DNA from: Siphonodentalium dalli | Taxonomy: Eukaryota > Mollusca > Scaphopoda > Gadilida > Siphonodentaliidae | Length of the DNA: 64,000 bases | Reading direction: 5' to 3' | Assembly: GCA_032622095.1 (NCBI GenBank) | Contig: CP136062.1 | Span: forward strand, 16,151,710 to 16,215,709 | Shown here: positions 24,751-37,629 of the stretch, in pieces | Layout: the number at the start of each line of letters is the position of its first letter | Numbering within the stretch: the first letter of the stretch is position 1 | Translations under genes and position numbers: made by a program | The notes under the pieces: generated by a model | Seen by the model: the letters and a program-made list of their open reading frames with translations, nothing else | The model's database searches: none | What the model was told of the DNA's origin: nothing

Positions 24751-25142
24751 CCCTTTACCCAACAGAAGGGCCCTGTGCCAATGCATTCTCTTATATATGC
24801 GAGTCGACCATAGGTCGCCTCGCATATATAAGAGAATGCATTGGCTTAACACATTAAAAATTATAAAATTGTTAAAGAATGTAAGAAAAAATGGTAAAAA
24901 GTGTTAAAAACAGATTTTTTTTAGGCCAATGCATTCTCTTATATATGCGAGGCGACCTATGGTCGACTCGCATATATAAGAGAATGCATTGGCACAGGGC
25001 ATAACTGTAACTATCACAATGTGGTCAAGGAGCCGGTTCCAATGATATCCATATTTGTATGGTTCTATTGAGACAGACCGAAGATATTTTAGGCTGTTGA
25101 AGCTTTATTTGGCCGGTTTTGGCCGGTTTGTTGGGTAAAGGG
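24751..25142 (+). mobile_element. piggyBac-type MITE with two 67-bp hairpins (copy B)
   Basis: TTAA at 24747-24750 and 25143-25146, ends CCCTTTACCCAACA and TGTTGGGTAAAGGG, hairpins at 24778-24844 and 24926-24992. Nearly identical to copy A, with a small deletion next to the left end. Confidence 0.92.
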
Positions 25143-25146
25143 TTAA

Positions 25147-25885
25147 AAGGAAGGCGAAGCGTGATAATTTGTCACGAGAGTCCATGTACATATATATATT
25201 TATGCCAAACTTGTTGATTATAATTATGTCACCAGTAGAAGTCCCTCAGCGATACTATCGAGGCAGCACAACAATATCGGATGACGTGTAGTAGCTCGTT
25301 ACTGTACTTCGAACCACAGGCTATACAAATGATTCCATTGTCATAGGACAATAGTGTCAAGTTTCTGAGATGAGAAGAACACCGAGGATACTAATTAGCG
25401 ACTAATTACGCGCGCCGCGTGTATACTAATATCGAGATTCTCGTTTCGCCTGGGCGCTGACATTAACATGGGTGTTTTATTTATAGAATTGGAATTTTTG
25501 GGATGATTAAAAGTCGAACGGCGAGCCGGAGGCCGATTCCGGTAAAAGGTGTATATAGTTGGGAATTTCAATTTCGTTTATTGTCGTTAATTAATGTTAT
25601 GTCAATAATGTTGATTTTTGGTTTGTGATAAGCTATGTCAATTACAAATAAAAGAAATGAAAAAGATCATTTGTAAGTCTTATATTTCAACGTTTATAGA
25701 CTTTTTTCGTTCTGCAGCCCACTGGGGTTTGTGGTCGTAGAAGACGGAGTCGGCCACCGGTTCGTTAAATATGTGCTGGTTGTTCTTGTTATTTTAACGG
25801 AGTTCTGAGTAGGTCATTCGCGAAACCAATATATTTTATATTCTATAATTACAATCATGGGTATATAATATATTATCCTGAGCGC
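25147..25885. other. No gene recognised
   Basis: AT-rich, nothing identifiable. Confidence 0.5.
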
Positions 25886-25892
25886 GTTAACA

Positions 25893-26290
25893 ATGTTAAT
25901 AATGGCTGCGCTGGTGTTTGTTAAATTAATAATGGCTACGCTGGTGTATGTTAAGTTCATAATGGCTACGCTGGTGTTTGTTAAATTAATAATGGCTACG
26001 CTGGTGTTCGTTAAGTTAATCATGGCTGCGCTGGTGTTTGTTAAGTTAACAATGGCTACGCTGGTGTTTGTTAAATTAATAATGGCTGCGCTGGTGTTTG
26101 TTAAATTAATAATGGCTACGCTGGTGTTTGTTAAATTAATAATGGCTACGCTGGTGTTTATTAAATTAATAATGGCTACGCTGGTGTTTGTTAAATTAAT
26201 AATGGCTGCGCTGGTGTTTGTTAAATTGATAATGGCTGCGCTGGTGTTTGTTATATTAATAATGGCTGCGCTGGTGTTTGCAAAACGACG
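25893..26290. repeat. 30-bp minisatellite, 13 copies
   Basis: The unit is aataatggctgcgctggtg plus tttgttaaatt. It lies in the first intron of the SDR gene, just inside its donor, and stays open for 133 codons (LIMATLVFVK) only because 30 is divisible by three. Confidence 0.95.
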
Positions 26291-26609
26291 TTAATAGCCA
26301 TCCTGATTATAGTAGATATTGCAACAACTATAATAAAACCAGTATTAAAACAATTCGCAATAAATATGTTTTTGAATGTTTAATACACATAATGGCGTTT
26401 CCTGGATAATCCGAACATAATGACAAATCTAGAAAGAAATAACGGTACTTTTTCTTATAACATCATCAGTTTGCCATAACAGCATCATAGCAATTCAGCA
26501 GGAGACATCCGAATCATAGCACATTAGCAGGACCACTTAACCAGGGGTGTATATATATATACGGGCGTTAGCCAGAGTGGATATTCATGGCATGAATAAT
26601 AATTCTTAC

Positions 26610-26702
26610 CTTCCCTTCTCGCTGTAGGAAGGATTCAGCCAAAGCTTTCCCGATTCCCTGCGCCGCTCCGGTTATTATCGCCACTTTCCCCGGGATCAAC
26701 AT
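26610..26702 (-). CDS. First exon of a short-chain dehydrogenase/reductase
   Basis: The minus-strand ATG at 26702 opens a 31-codon exon (MLIPGKVAIITGAAQGIGKA, then LAESFLQREGK) ending at AAG|gtaaga in phase 0. GKVAIITGAAQGIG is the classical SDR beta1-alphaA Rossmann turn (TGxxxGIG) that binds the NAD(P) pyrophosphate. The wording is close to 15-hydroxyprostaglandin-dehydrogenase-type SDRs, but one exon cannot fix the substrate. A 33-bp tandem repeat begins within a few bases upstream of the ATG, so the 5' UTR or promoter is repeat DNA. A plausible later exon of the same gene lies at 3717-3829; an exon with the adenine-binding Asp region is missing from my reading. Confidence 0.75.
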
Positions 26703-26704
26703 AT

Positions 26705-26870
26705 CTAAACCCGGCTCGAATACAGCACTGTAAACTCTAATCCCGGCTCGAATACAGCAACGTATAGCTCTAAACCCGGCTCGAATACAGCAACGTATAG
26801 CTCTAAAACCGGCTCGAATACAGCAACGTTCCTCTAAACCCGACTCGAATACAGCAACGTATCACTTTAC
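26705..26870. repeat. 33-bp repeat abutting the SDR start codon
   Basis: Five copies of ctctaaacccggctcgaata plus cagcaacgtatag. The first begins within three bases of the minus-strand ATG, so it forms the 5' UTR or promoter-proximal DNA. Confidence 0.93.
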
Positions 26871-26879
26871 ATGCTAAAT

Positions 26880-27295
26880 CCACAGGTGTATCACCACAGC
26901 AATGTACGGCTTTACATACGAAATCCAGAGGTATACATGTATCAACACAGCAATGCACGGCTTTACAAACTACATCCAGAGGTATACATGTATCAACACA
27001 GCAATGCACGGCTTTACAAACTACATCCAGAGGTATACATGTATCAACACAGCAATACACGGCTTTACAAACTACATCCAGAGGTATACATGTATCAACA
27101 CAGCAATGCACGGCTTTACATACGAAATCCAAATGTATACATGTATCAACACAGCAATGTACGACTTTACATACGAAATCCAGAGGTATACATGTATCAA
27201 CACAGCAATGTACGACTTTACATACGAAATCCAGAGGTATACATGTATCAACACAGCAATGCACGGCTTTACAAACTACACCCAGAGGTGCACGT
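26880..27295. repeat. 51-bp minisatellite, eight copies
   Basis: The unit is ggtatacatgtatcaacaca, gcaatgcacggctttaca, aactacatccaga. Open in several frames on both strands because 51 is a multiple of three. Confidence 0.95.
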
Positions 27296-28478
27296 ACCTA
27301 CGCATGCAGCGTGATCGAATAGCGCACACGCTCCGATATAATAAGTAAATACCACTTATTATTCATAGAATACGTTAAGTAACAGCCATTCTATAGAGAT
27401 CGTACCATGTGAATCGTGAATGAACTGATATATCGGCTCCTATTGATCTTTTATCGATCGGCCGATAAAATGATTCTATTCATGTAAATGAAATCACGGG
27501 GGACTGTTGCAGTATACTGAGTGCATGGCACAAAGCAGTGTGGTGCATGAGTTCATCACAAGTGATCTTGCTTGTTTGCTATGGTAATGATGGGTGCTGC
27601 TGAATTGATATGATGTTGGTAGGGCAAACTGATGAAAGTACTCGATTTTGGTTTTTTAATTGTAGCGCTCTGGAAGACAGTACGGGTAATTAATTAGAAC
27701 ATGCACACTGTTAGAAGACAGTACGGGTAATTAATTAGAACATGCACACTGTTAGAAAATACTGTCGGTTTGACGGTGTCGGACCGTCGTAGTCCGACGG
27801 TGCCATACCGTTTCATCGGTTGTATGATGAATCACCGTTGTTTTATGCGCCCTGAAAATGGTATAAATTGTGCGTGATTCCAAGTTATTGCCGTCAAAAT
27901 TCAACAGTATCGGCGACCAAATTATATACGGCAATGACTCCTTACAGTATGACTGAATCTGACTCTGCTGATATTTAATATTTATTATTAATTGTTTGCA
28001 TTCAGTGCAATGATCCGGTATATTCATTCTCTGCAATACATTCCGGATCCGTCTTGTCTTGCTTCCGTAATTAAATTACGTTATTTTCATGTACTGTTAT
28101 CTTTAAAATCACTCACGAATTTCTTTCCCCATGTCATCGCGGGCGCTGTGCACTGTTGGTTTTGGGGGGGGGTGTGGTGTGACCTATACAGTTGTGGGCT
28201 AATGTGACGTCTAATGTTAAAACTGTCTGACTTCGGTTACTATGTGAACGGACAAGTTCTAAATCTGCGAAAACCGGCTTAACCATTGACATTTTCCACT
28301 AAATTGTGACAACTGGGTTGTCTTCGAGGCTGCCACTTCGAGGACACGGAGTATTCGGCTATGACTTGACTTCATTGGTCTCAGTGTTCATGTTGAAATT
28401 GACAGTGCTGTGACTATCAAAACACAGATACATTTACTGACGCAACATGATCCAACATGATACAGGTACACAACTTAT
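27296..28478. other. No gene recognised; includes a 41-bp tandem duplication
   Basis: gaagacagtacgggtaatta and onward is repeated at 27673 and 27714. A small palindrome (gtcggaccgtcgtagtccgac) of 21 bp is at about 27779, here listed only by its arms GTCGGAC and GTCCGAC. Confidence 0.6.
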
Positions 28479-28479
28479 A

Positions 28480-30530
28480 TGTTGTGCATATGTCGTTATA
28501 TGCTATCAATTCATCTTTATATGGTATCCATACACATTTATATGGCATCCATTAACCTTTATATGGTGTGCAAATGTCATATGACGTCCATTCATATTTA
28601 CATGGTGTCCATTCACCTTTATGATGGTGAGCACTGTTCTGTATATGGTATCCATTCACCTTGATATGGTGTCAATTCGCCTTTATGTTAAATGTATGTC
28701 CATTCGCATTTATATGGTGCCCATTCACCTTTCTGTGGTGTCCATTCACCTTTCTGTGGTGTCCATTCATCTTTCTATGGTGCCCTTCACCTTTATGTGG
28801 TGTCCATTCACCTTTCTATGGTGTCCATTCACCTTTCTATGGTGTCCAGTCACCTTTATGTGGTGTCCATTCACCTTTCTATGGTGTCAATTCACCTGTA
28901 TGTGGTGTCTATTAACCTTTCTGTGGTGTCCATTCATCTTAATGTGGTGTCCATTCACCTTTATATTGTGTCCATTCACCTTTATATTGTGTCCATTCAC
29001 TCTTTCTATTGTGTTCATTCACCTTCCTGTGGTGCCCATTCACCTTTATATGGTGTCCATTCACATTTATATGGTGTCCATTCACCTGTATGTGGTGTAC
29101 ATTAGCCGTTCTGTGATGTCCCTTCACCTTTATGTGGTGTCCATTCACCTTTCTGTGGTGTCCATTCCCCTTTCTGTGGTGTCCATTCACCTTTATATTG
29201 TGCGCAAATGTCTTAATATATGGTGTGCATTCACATTTATATGGTGTCCATTTGCCTTTCTATTATGTTAATTCGCCTTTATATGGTGTCCATCCACCTT
29301 TCTATGGTGTCCATCCACCTTTCTATGGTGTCCATTCACCTTTATATGGTGTGCAAATATGTCTCTATATGATGTCCATTCAACTCTATATGGTATCCGT
29401 TTGCCTTTAAATGGTGCCCAGTCACCTTTATATGGTGTCCATTCACATTTATATGGTGTCCATTCACCTGTATGTGGTGTACATTAGCCGTTCTGTGATG
29501 TCCCTTCACCTTTATGTGGTGTCCATTCACCTTTCTGTGGTGTCCATTCCCCTTTCTGTGGTGTCCATTCACCTTTATATTGTGCGCAAATGTCTTAATA
29601 TATGGTGTGCATTCACATTTATATGGTGTCCATTTGCCTTTCTATTATGTTAATTCGCCTTTATATGGTGTCCATCCACCTTTCTATGGTGTCCATCCAC
29701 CTTTCTATGGTGTCCATTCACCTTTATATGGTGTGCAAATGTCTCTATATGATGTCCATTCAACTCTATATGGTATCCGTTTGCCTTTAAATGGTGCCCA
29801 GTCACCTTTATATGGCGTGCACATGTCTTTATGTGATGTCCATTCGCCTTTCTACGGCGTACATTCGCCTTTCAGTGGTGTCCATTCGCCTTTATATGGC
29901 GTGCACGTGTCATTATATGCAGTTAATTCTCGTTCCTATGGTGTCCATTGATTCGCCTCTCGATGATGTCCTTTATGTCGTTGGATGATGTCCATTCATC
30001 TTTATGAGGATGAGCACTATTCGTTATGTGATGTCATTACTCGGTGTCCATTTACCTTTATATGGTGACCATTTACCTTTATGTTGTCTCCATTCATCTT
30101 TATTTTGTCTCCATTCATCTCTATTTGGTGTCAATTTCCACTATATGGTGTTGTTTTACCTTTATGTGGTGTTGTGTTTCCTTTTTATTGTGTCTATTTA
30201 CATTTATGTGGTGTGTTTTACCTTCCCAATCACCTTCGTATATGATGTCCTGGTGTCAATTAACCTGTATGTGGTGTCCATTCACCTTCATATTTTGTCC
30301 ATTTACCTTTATTATGGTGTGTATCTAACTAAATATGATGTGGGTTTTACCTTTATATTGTATCCATTGGCCTTTATATGGTGTCCATTTACCTTTATCT
30401 GTATAGGGTGACCATGTATGATGATGGCCGCTGTTCTTTATATGATGTACATGCGACTTTATATGATGTGAATACGACTTTATATGTTGTGTGTATGGTC
30501 TTTAGTATGTGGTATATCATCATGATGGTG
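28480..30530. repeat. 21-bp minisatellite, roughly 95 copies, forward phase
   Basis: The unit is cctttatatggtgtccattca with many variants. A 382-bp higher-order duplication (about 29030-29411 and 29412-29800) is nearly identical. Stop-free frames of up to 216 codons are products of the 21-bp period. Confidence 0.96.
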
Positions 30531-30534
30531 AATG

Positions 30535-30900
30535 GACAACATATAACGATATTTTCATGCCATATAAATACATCTCCACACCATATAATATGACGACAAT
30601 TGAAAATAATATAAAGATGAATGAACACCATATAAAGGTGGAACCACATCATACAAAGACGTATGCATATCATATGAAGAACATAATGATGTCACCGTCT
30701 CAATGGTGAAAACATACCATAGAAAGAAAAATGGATAATATATCAAGATGAATGCACACCACATAAAGAACTGTGCTCGTCAGGCGGACACGTTATAAAG
30801 TCATAAATGATTTGCACACCACATAAATGTGTGAATTGTCACCATATGAAGATGATTGGACACCATATAAAGGTAGAACGATATCATAGAAGGGAAGACA
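30535..30900. repeat. Inverted continuation of the 21-bp minisatellite
   Basis: From about 30535 the unit appears as its reverse complement (gaatgaacaccatataaagg), more diverged than the forward part. Confidence 0.88.
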
Positions 30901-32645
30901 ATCACATAAGGTAGCTATGTTTTTCCATAGAAACACAGAATCGCTGGATGCATGTGTGATGACGATGATGGAGAACCATTTGTACGTATATTTGTTATAT
31001 TACAACTCGTTGTGATCTACAATTGGTTTCACAACTAGTCAGTTGATAACAGGTATAAATGAAACAATAATTGACTATATATTCACATCTTTAAAAAAAC
31101 TATGCTCTTATGATATTTTTTCGTACGACTCAACATGCATCAGCCTGTATGATATCGGGGTCATTACAAACCATTCTACGATAATACGCATAATTGAGAT
31201 ACATGCACCTTTCCAGAAGACTCCGAAATACAACAAATGGGCGTGGTACCCTCGTACTGGTGCAGTGTGATACATGCATGGTGCATGGCCATATTTAATG
31301 GGTGCATTGAAATTCAGCAATAAGACTAAAGACACCATTAATTTTCTTATGAATATATTTTAATTATATTAATAACTTGATCATGACAAATGTACTGAAA
31401 GACATGTTAGATTTATAAAAAACTGACAATGGAATATATGACGAAGACCAATTAGAGGCTGACGTGAATGCAGACTTTCATCTAGCGACCTATCATGTGG
31501 AAGTGCTAGCTAGAGGCTGACGTTAGTGAAGACTGTTGCATCTAGCCACCTATCAGGCAAGTCAGGAGACCCCCACCCCACCCCCTGGAATACGGAATAC
31601 CACTTAACACAGAGGGTGGAATACGGAATACCAGTTAACAGCCATATGGATAAATTTTCTATTGCCGTACGAAGTTACGAACGCGCCGGTCACCCCGCAG
31701 TGTCCACGTCTAAAATGACGATGATCGACGATCTGTATATGTCAACTCGTGAATTTATCATTTATTGTGACAAAAATCGCATTTATATTATTATTATGAT
31801 CATTTAAATTCATTTTTGGAAGGTCGGCGTACGAATACCGGTATTTTTGGAATACCGAATACCTCCTAACAGAGGGGCCCGAATACGGCGTACCTCACAT
31901 CGGGGCATGGAATACGGGGTACGAAAAGGGGGATAACTAACATATATATTCCACGCATTAGTTTTTCGACTTTATAAGGTTCCCTATCAAAACTTCAAAA
32001 AGTTGGGGGTTTGACAAGAGTAGAGATTCATAGCATGATCTAGGATATCATAAGAAAGCGAGAATTTTGTCCATATAATATAACTATAATAGTTAGATCC
32101 AGGATGAGCCTGACTTGAGGCCCCCACTAAGTTATCTGTTCATTAAGAATGTACTTCACTGTAGATGAAGGTCCCAGCTCAAAATTTTATGATTTAAGTA
32201 TCTTTGTGAGCGGTTTTGCTTCACGTTCCTTACAATTATGGAATTTCTCCTAGGTAAATAATTCAGTTTTTTTCGCGATATCGGCTCACAAAAGTCACAA
32301 AAAACATGCAATTACGAGTTGAGACCTTCACCTACAGTGAAATACATTATTCAAAAACAGATGCTAATTACTAAGAAATATATTCCCCGAGTTATTTGTT
32401 CGACTTTATAAGGTTCCCTGTCAAAACTTCCCAGGTTTTGGACTGGTGGAATATGATCTCTACGGGCATTAGCCAGACCAGAGTTAAGATGCATGGCATG
32501 ATCTAATGCTATCCCGGGCGATCATAGTCCATACATGAGAGAGTTAATTAATAGCGAGTAAATTAAAAACTATTTTTAAGAATGTATTCTGCTCAGTTTA
32601 TTCCGAAATCAAAATTCATTACAATTCGACATAGATACGAAACTA
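30901..32645. other. No gene; short duplications
   Basis: 31440-31555 holds two copies of agaggctgacgt with catctag and acctatca. 31590-31920 has several aatacggaatacc motifs. 31950-32010 and 32385-32440 share cgactttataaggttccct. No coding content. Confidence 0.55.
32152..32344. mobile_element. 193-bp MITE-like element with TACTTCACTGTAG ends
   Basis: Inverted ends TACTTCACTGTAGATGAAGG and CCTTCACCTACAGTGAAATA with continued pairing (cagctc/gagttg). No ORF. Confidence 0.75.
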
Positions 32646-32659
32646 AATTATTTCACTGA

Positions 32660-33585
32660 TTCTACTGGATCACGTTTACATTACATTGTATCTCATCAAC
32701 CATTCATACTGGATCACTTTTAATTACATTACATTATATCTTATCAACCTTTCATACTGGATCACGTTTATATTACATTGTATCTTATGAACCTTTCATA
32801 CTGGATCACGTTTATATTACATTGTATCTTATCAACCATTCATACTGGATCACGTTTATATTACATTGTATCTTATCAACCATTCATATTGGATCACGTT
32901 TATATTACATTGTATCTTATCAACCATTCATACTGGATCACGTTTATATTACATTGTATCTTATCAACCATTCATACTGGATCACGTTTACATTACAGTG
33001 TATCTTATCAACCATTCATACTGAATCACGTTTACATTACATTGTATCTTATCAACCATTCATACTGGATCACGTTTATATTACATTGTATCTTATCAAC
33101 CATTCATACTGGATCACGTTTATATTACATTGTATCTTATCAACCATTCATACTGGATCACGTTTACATTACATTGTATCTTATCAACCATTCATACTGG
33201 ATCACGTTTACATTACATTGTATCTTATCAACCATTCATACTGGATCACGTTTACATTACAGTGTATCTTATCAACCATTCATACTGGATCACGTTTACA
33301 TTACATTGTATCTTATCAACCATTCATACTGGATCACGTTTACATTACATTGTATCTTATCAACCATTCATACTGGATCACGTTTATATTACATTGTATC
33401 TTATCAACCATTCATACTGGATCACGTTTACATTACAGTGTATCTTATCAACCATTCACATTAGCATTTTATCTTTTACATTACATTGTATCTTATCAAC
33501 CATTCATTTTACATTACATTGTATCTTATCAACCATTCATGTTACATTACATTGTATCTTATCAACCATTCAAATTAGCATTATA
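32660..33585. repeat. 44-bp minisatellite, about 21 copies
   Basis: The unit is accattcatactggatcacg, tttacattacattgtatctt, atca. Because 44 is not divisible by three, a frame cycles through all three readings of the unit yet still avoids stops for up to 264 codons. Confidence 0.97.
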
Positions 33586-34335
33586 TCTTCTATGGAATTG
33601 CTTTAGAATTGCATGAAATTCCATTTTGGCTTCTACAGCTGTTTCTACGGAATGTCCGTTTGCCGTAGCTAATGCCGAAGGCTGATCCTAATATGTTTTT
33701 AAATATATAACATTGTTGTGAAATTATTCAAGGGTTGATAGGAATGTCGCTAGACTGAGGGTAGGTTCCAAACCACTGGTATGCATACAAGCGATGATAT
33801 TTCCTGGATACATATTGTGGAGTAGGCTACAAGAGCCCTAATGGCGTGTTAACTAAAATTAATGTAAAGAAGATAATTGGTAGCTTGGCGGCGGAGTATA
33901 CAATTAGAAATGCTACTCACATGAAGGCTGTGTTTGTCATGTGATAACTATATGGAGTGTTTTAGCAAAAACACCGTCATCACAGTTAACAAATGGGAGT
34001 ACAAAGACCGTAACCTGATGTTGGGCTATTATCATTTTAGAAAGTAATTTGGAGCGTATGCAAAGGGCCGGTTGAAATTTATAGCCAAAGGGTTTAATTA
34101 GGAATTTAAATAGTATACATGTATGTTGTAGGAGCAGAGAAATAAATAGTCACGTTGGTTTAGAACATACCCTCGGTCTAGCGACATTCCTAGCAACCCT
34201 TGAATAATTTCACAAAATATATAACATTGTGTTAAATTTGTATAATTTATTATTTTATGTACATGTATGATGTAATACCATATATGTACTATGATCTGCC
34301 ATAATAAAATCAATCAATCAACGATACCTGAAGGG
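33586..34335. other. No gene recognised
   Basis: 33720-33770 and, inverted, 34160-34215 share gaaattattcaagggttg and gaatgtcgctaga, bracketing about 400 bp. This may be a diverged MITE. Confidence 0.5.
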
Positions 34336-34339
34336 GTAA

Positions 34340-34725
34340 CTCTAACCTAACACCATACCGAAGGGTATACAGGGTTTAAAAATAAGCTGACAGGTACACA
34401 GGGTTTTAAAATAAGCTGACAGGTACACAGGGTTTAAAAATAAGCTGACAGGTACAAAGGGTTTAAAAATAAGCTGACAGGAACACAGGGTTTAAAAATA
34501 AGCTGACAGGTACACAGGGTTTAAAAATAAGCTGACAGGTACACAGGGTTTTAAAATAAGCTGAGGGTACACAAGGATTAAAAATAAGATGACAGGTAAA
34601 AATAAGCTGATGGGTACACAGGGTTTAAAAATAATCTGACGGGTTCACAGGGTTTAAAAATAAGCTGATGGGTACCCAGGGTTTGTGCTGATGGGTACAC
34701 AGGGTTTGCTATCGGCGCTGACACA
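34340..34725. repeat. 28-bp minisatellite, about 13 copies
   Basis: The unit is ggtacacagggtttaaaaat plus aagctgaca. The last copies change to gtttgtgctgatgggtac. Confidence 0.93.
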
Positions 34726-34849
34726 GTTAAATAAGTCTCGTGCCCATCAAAAATTTATTTTCAATTCATTCTAAGTTTCTTAGAAAGGTGAATAATTATT
34801 CTAGCAGAAATTGTTGGAATACAAAAACATAACAATGTCATTTCAAATC

Positions 34850-34965
34850 CTGTGTACCCTTCAGTACAACCCCTGTGTACCCTTCAGCACAAATCCGGTG
34901 TACCCCTCAGCACAAATCCTGTGTACCCTTCAGCACATTTCCAAACCTAAGTAACCATCAGCACT
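34850..34965. repeat. Inverted relative of the 34.3-34.7 kb minisatellite
   Basis: About four units of cctgtgtacccttcagcaca, which is the reverse complement of the tgctgatgggtacacaggg form at the end of the preceding array, separated by about 125 bp. Confidence 0.85.
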
Positions 34966-35214
34966 TTTTATGGTGATAGTAACGTTCAGCTCAACTATAA
35001 TAGTTGAATATGGATATGGACGTTTTGTGAATTTGATATATATATATATATGCACAAAAATAAAAAGAGAGGCCGATCACGATCAGCAAATGTTTAACCC
35101 ATCCCTTGACAATAGTGAATTTTTATGATCCAAATCATAATCTAGAGTTATGATGTGGAATTATAAGTATTAGTTAGTATAACATCTAATATGAATCGTA
35201 CGTGACACTAGTGG

Positions 35215-35646
35215 AGCAACCACGCATGATGTGCCTCAAATTTGCCTTTTTTCGGCGACATAATGCTAAGAATAATTTATGTAACATCATGCAGTGGTCA
35301 CGACGGAGACGACATGCCAAATTGACAAGACGTGTCGTGGATTGTAACATCTTGTCTGGGTTATTGTCATGACTTCTTCATTTTTTCGTTTTCATTAAGC
35401 TGACCAATGAATTTGGTCTAATGAAGTTAATAGACCTAAATCACATGTGAATTCTTCATAAGTTGTGAAGTAGTTACTTTCATTTTTATCGCGATGCTCC
35501 ATTTCCAATTCCGCATTTTTGCAATCTCCACATGGTTGCTAACCGGAAGTCATGTGACAATTTCTCCAAAATCTATACCGGCTATCTAGAAAAAATTATA
35601 TGACGTCATTCACCTGCCTCAGGTATAAGCACCCTTGGTGGTTGCT
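35215..35646 (-). mobile_element. Uninterrupted copy of the AGCAACCAC MITE
   Basis: A 432-bp element with short inverted ends (AGCAACCACG and GGTGGTTGCT), in inverted orientation relative to 1176-2142, which it matches at both sides of that copy's insertion. It gives the empty-site sequence for the nested insert. Confidence 0.85.
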
Positions 35647-36188
35647 ATAACGCCTGTCAGCACTATCATAGTGTGAGCTGTTCTATTTATGTTTTTACAA
35701 ATGGCCATGTGACATATCAAAATAATATAGTTACTTAATAATGGAAATGTAAAAGACATGGATTGGATAAAAGGGGTTAAATCTTGGCTCTCTTTTATTC
35801 AATACAAGTCTAAGCATCCAAACCGACATACAGGCTACAGAGAGCTCCATTGTTCTAGTTAAATAAATTCACATGGTAAAGTGATGGGGGTGCTAACAAA
35901 ACACCCTTAGACAAACAATAGTATCCATGTTCTGTTGAACCTGTTTATTCTATTGTCAGATAAGATAACATCTGTCATATCATTTGGTCAGGTAATGAAT
36001 TGTGGGTTTTGTTCTCAAAGAATGAAGAAAGTATAACTTTGACAAGGATTTGAGGTGGGGGTAGGTGGACGGAGAAGGGTAGGGACGAGGAGGTGAGGGT
36101 ATGGGAGCAGGGGTGGGAAGGTGGGACTCCCCCTTGTGGGAGGGTAATTATTTTTTTTTAAAGACTTTAAAGATAATTTTTTTTTTAA
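35647..36188. other. No gene recognised
   Basis: Includes a G/A-rich tract at 36050-36150. Confidence 0.45.
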
Positions 36189-36527
36189 CCCTTTACCCAA
36201 CAGAACGGCCCTGTGCCAATGCATTCTCTTATATATGCGAGTCGACCATAGGTCGCCTCGCATATATAAGAGAATGCATTGGCTTAACACATATTAAAAA
36301 TGATCAAATTGTTAAAGAATGTAAGAAAAAATGATAAAAAGTGTTGAAATTTTTTTTTTAGGCCAATGCATTCTCTTATATAAGGGCATAACTATAACCA
36401 TCACAATGTGGTCAATGAGCCGGTTCCAATGATATCCATATTAGTATGGTTTTATTGAGACAGCCCCAAGATAATTTAGGCTGTTGCAGCTTTATTTGGC
36501 CGTTTTTGGCCGGTTTGTTGGGTAAAG
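36189..36527 (+). mobile_element. piggyBac-type MITE, damaged (copy C)
   Basis: The left TTAA and end are intact and the first hairpin is at 36216-36282. The second hairpin has collapsed to a single arm (36362-36383), and the right end stops at gttgggtaaag without the TTAA. Confidence 0.85.
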
Positions 36528-37629
36528 TTCGATCTAAAACAATTGATATTTCTTTTTCGAAAAAGGGCCATATTCGAACTTGATCTGTATTTTGGGATGA
36601 GAAACCCAAATACAACATTTGGTTCCGTTCGGATAGAAATGTTTGAGTTATCACATTATGCATAAAGTGTCTGCAGACGGACATAGACCATGGCCACACT
36701 GGTCTCACAATTTACATGCTATCATGTGAATGATCATGTGGATAAAATGGCAGCTGCAGACATCACAGCATATGTGGGCAAGCCACTTTTCTCCACAGGG
36801 GTGTAGCGGTCATACAATTATGCGTACGGCCGAATAATATGGGCACAATTTACATATGCTGTGAAGCATTTAATATCCGATCTGCAAAGCAGTAAGTGGG
36901 GGAGAACACAAGAGTGGGAGAGAACACAAGAGGAGGGGGTTCGGCGGCGTGTGGTGAGGGGAGTGTGGAGTGCTAGCTGGTTGAACAAAAATTCTATAGC
37001 CTATATAAAAGATTGACTGAATTTGGCACATGATAGTAACATGCCTACGGTTGGCGATACATGTAACGTAACAACTAAATTTACCAAAATCCATACGTCA
37101 ATACCACGTACACATTTGGCCCATGCACTTTCCTGGCAGTGCTTAGCCAATGAGCATAACTTAGGAATAGGCCCATACAGCCCTATATAATATGGAAAGG
37201 AGTTTGTGTTATGACTGAAAGGGCCATTGGTTGTGATGTTTATATATAACGCCAGATCTATACCACGCACATGCCTACACTTATACACGGAACATGATGC
37301 AACTTATCATAACTACGTGTACTGATCAAACATTATGATCAATTCGTTATTCCAATACTCATAATAAGTTAATTTGGCATACTGATGGGATTCCAAGATG
37401 GCGGAGAGTCAACACACAGCCTGAGAGGTCTGAGTATTTACCGATGCTGGTCTGAATGTTAGCGGCCGGAATATAAATTTATGAAGAGAATCTACTTGCT
37501 AAAGACCCCGGCCATTGAATTGTGGAGATTTTTCTCAATTTAATCGCTGATTTTTATCAAATGATAGACTTTAAAAAGTTAACCTAAAAAAACTACAACA
37601 ATTTTCGAGCTGAAGCTATATTTAGTAAC
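36528..37629. other. No gene recognised upstream of the truncated retrotransposon
   Basis: Short frames only. A few spurious ATGs (for example in ccaagatggcggagag near 37390) are quickly closed. Confidence 0.45.

Noticed and set aside
3830-26609. Search for the missing SDR exon between the TGAAQGIG and NNAG exons
   Set aside because: No minus-strand segment with a phase 0 to phase 1 fit and a CDVT-like motif was found by eye. It may be present but undetected, or lost.
26871-27348. Regular 51-bp repeats considered as a CRISPR array
   Set aside because: Units are contiguous with no unique spacers, and the context is eukaryotic with introns and retrotransposons.
28479-29951. Cys/Trp/Phe-rich frames resembling membrane proteins (FTFLWCP repeats)
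   Set aside because: Translation of the 21-bp array; both strands and several frames are open equally.
32778-33616. Overlapping open frames of 158-264 codons
   Set aside because: They arise from a 44-bp minisatellite lacking stops in all three frames. The same sequence would be read three ways, which is not protein-like.
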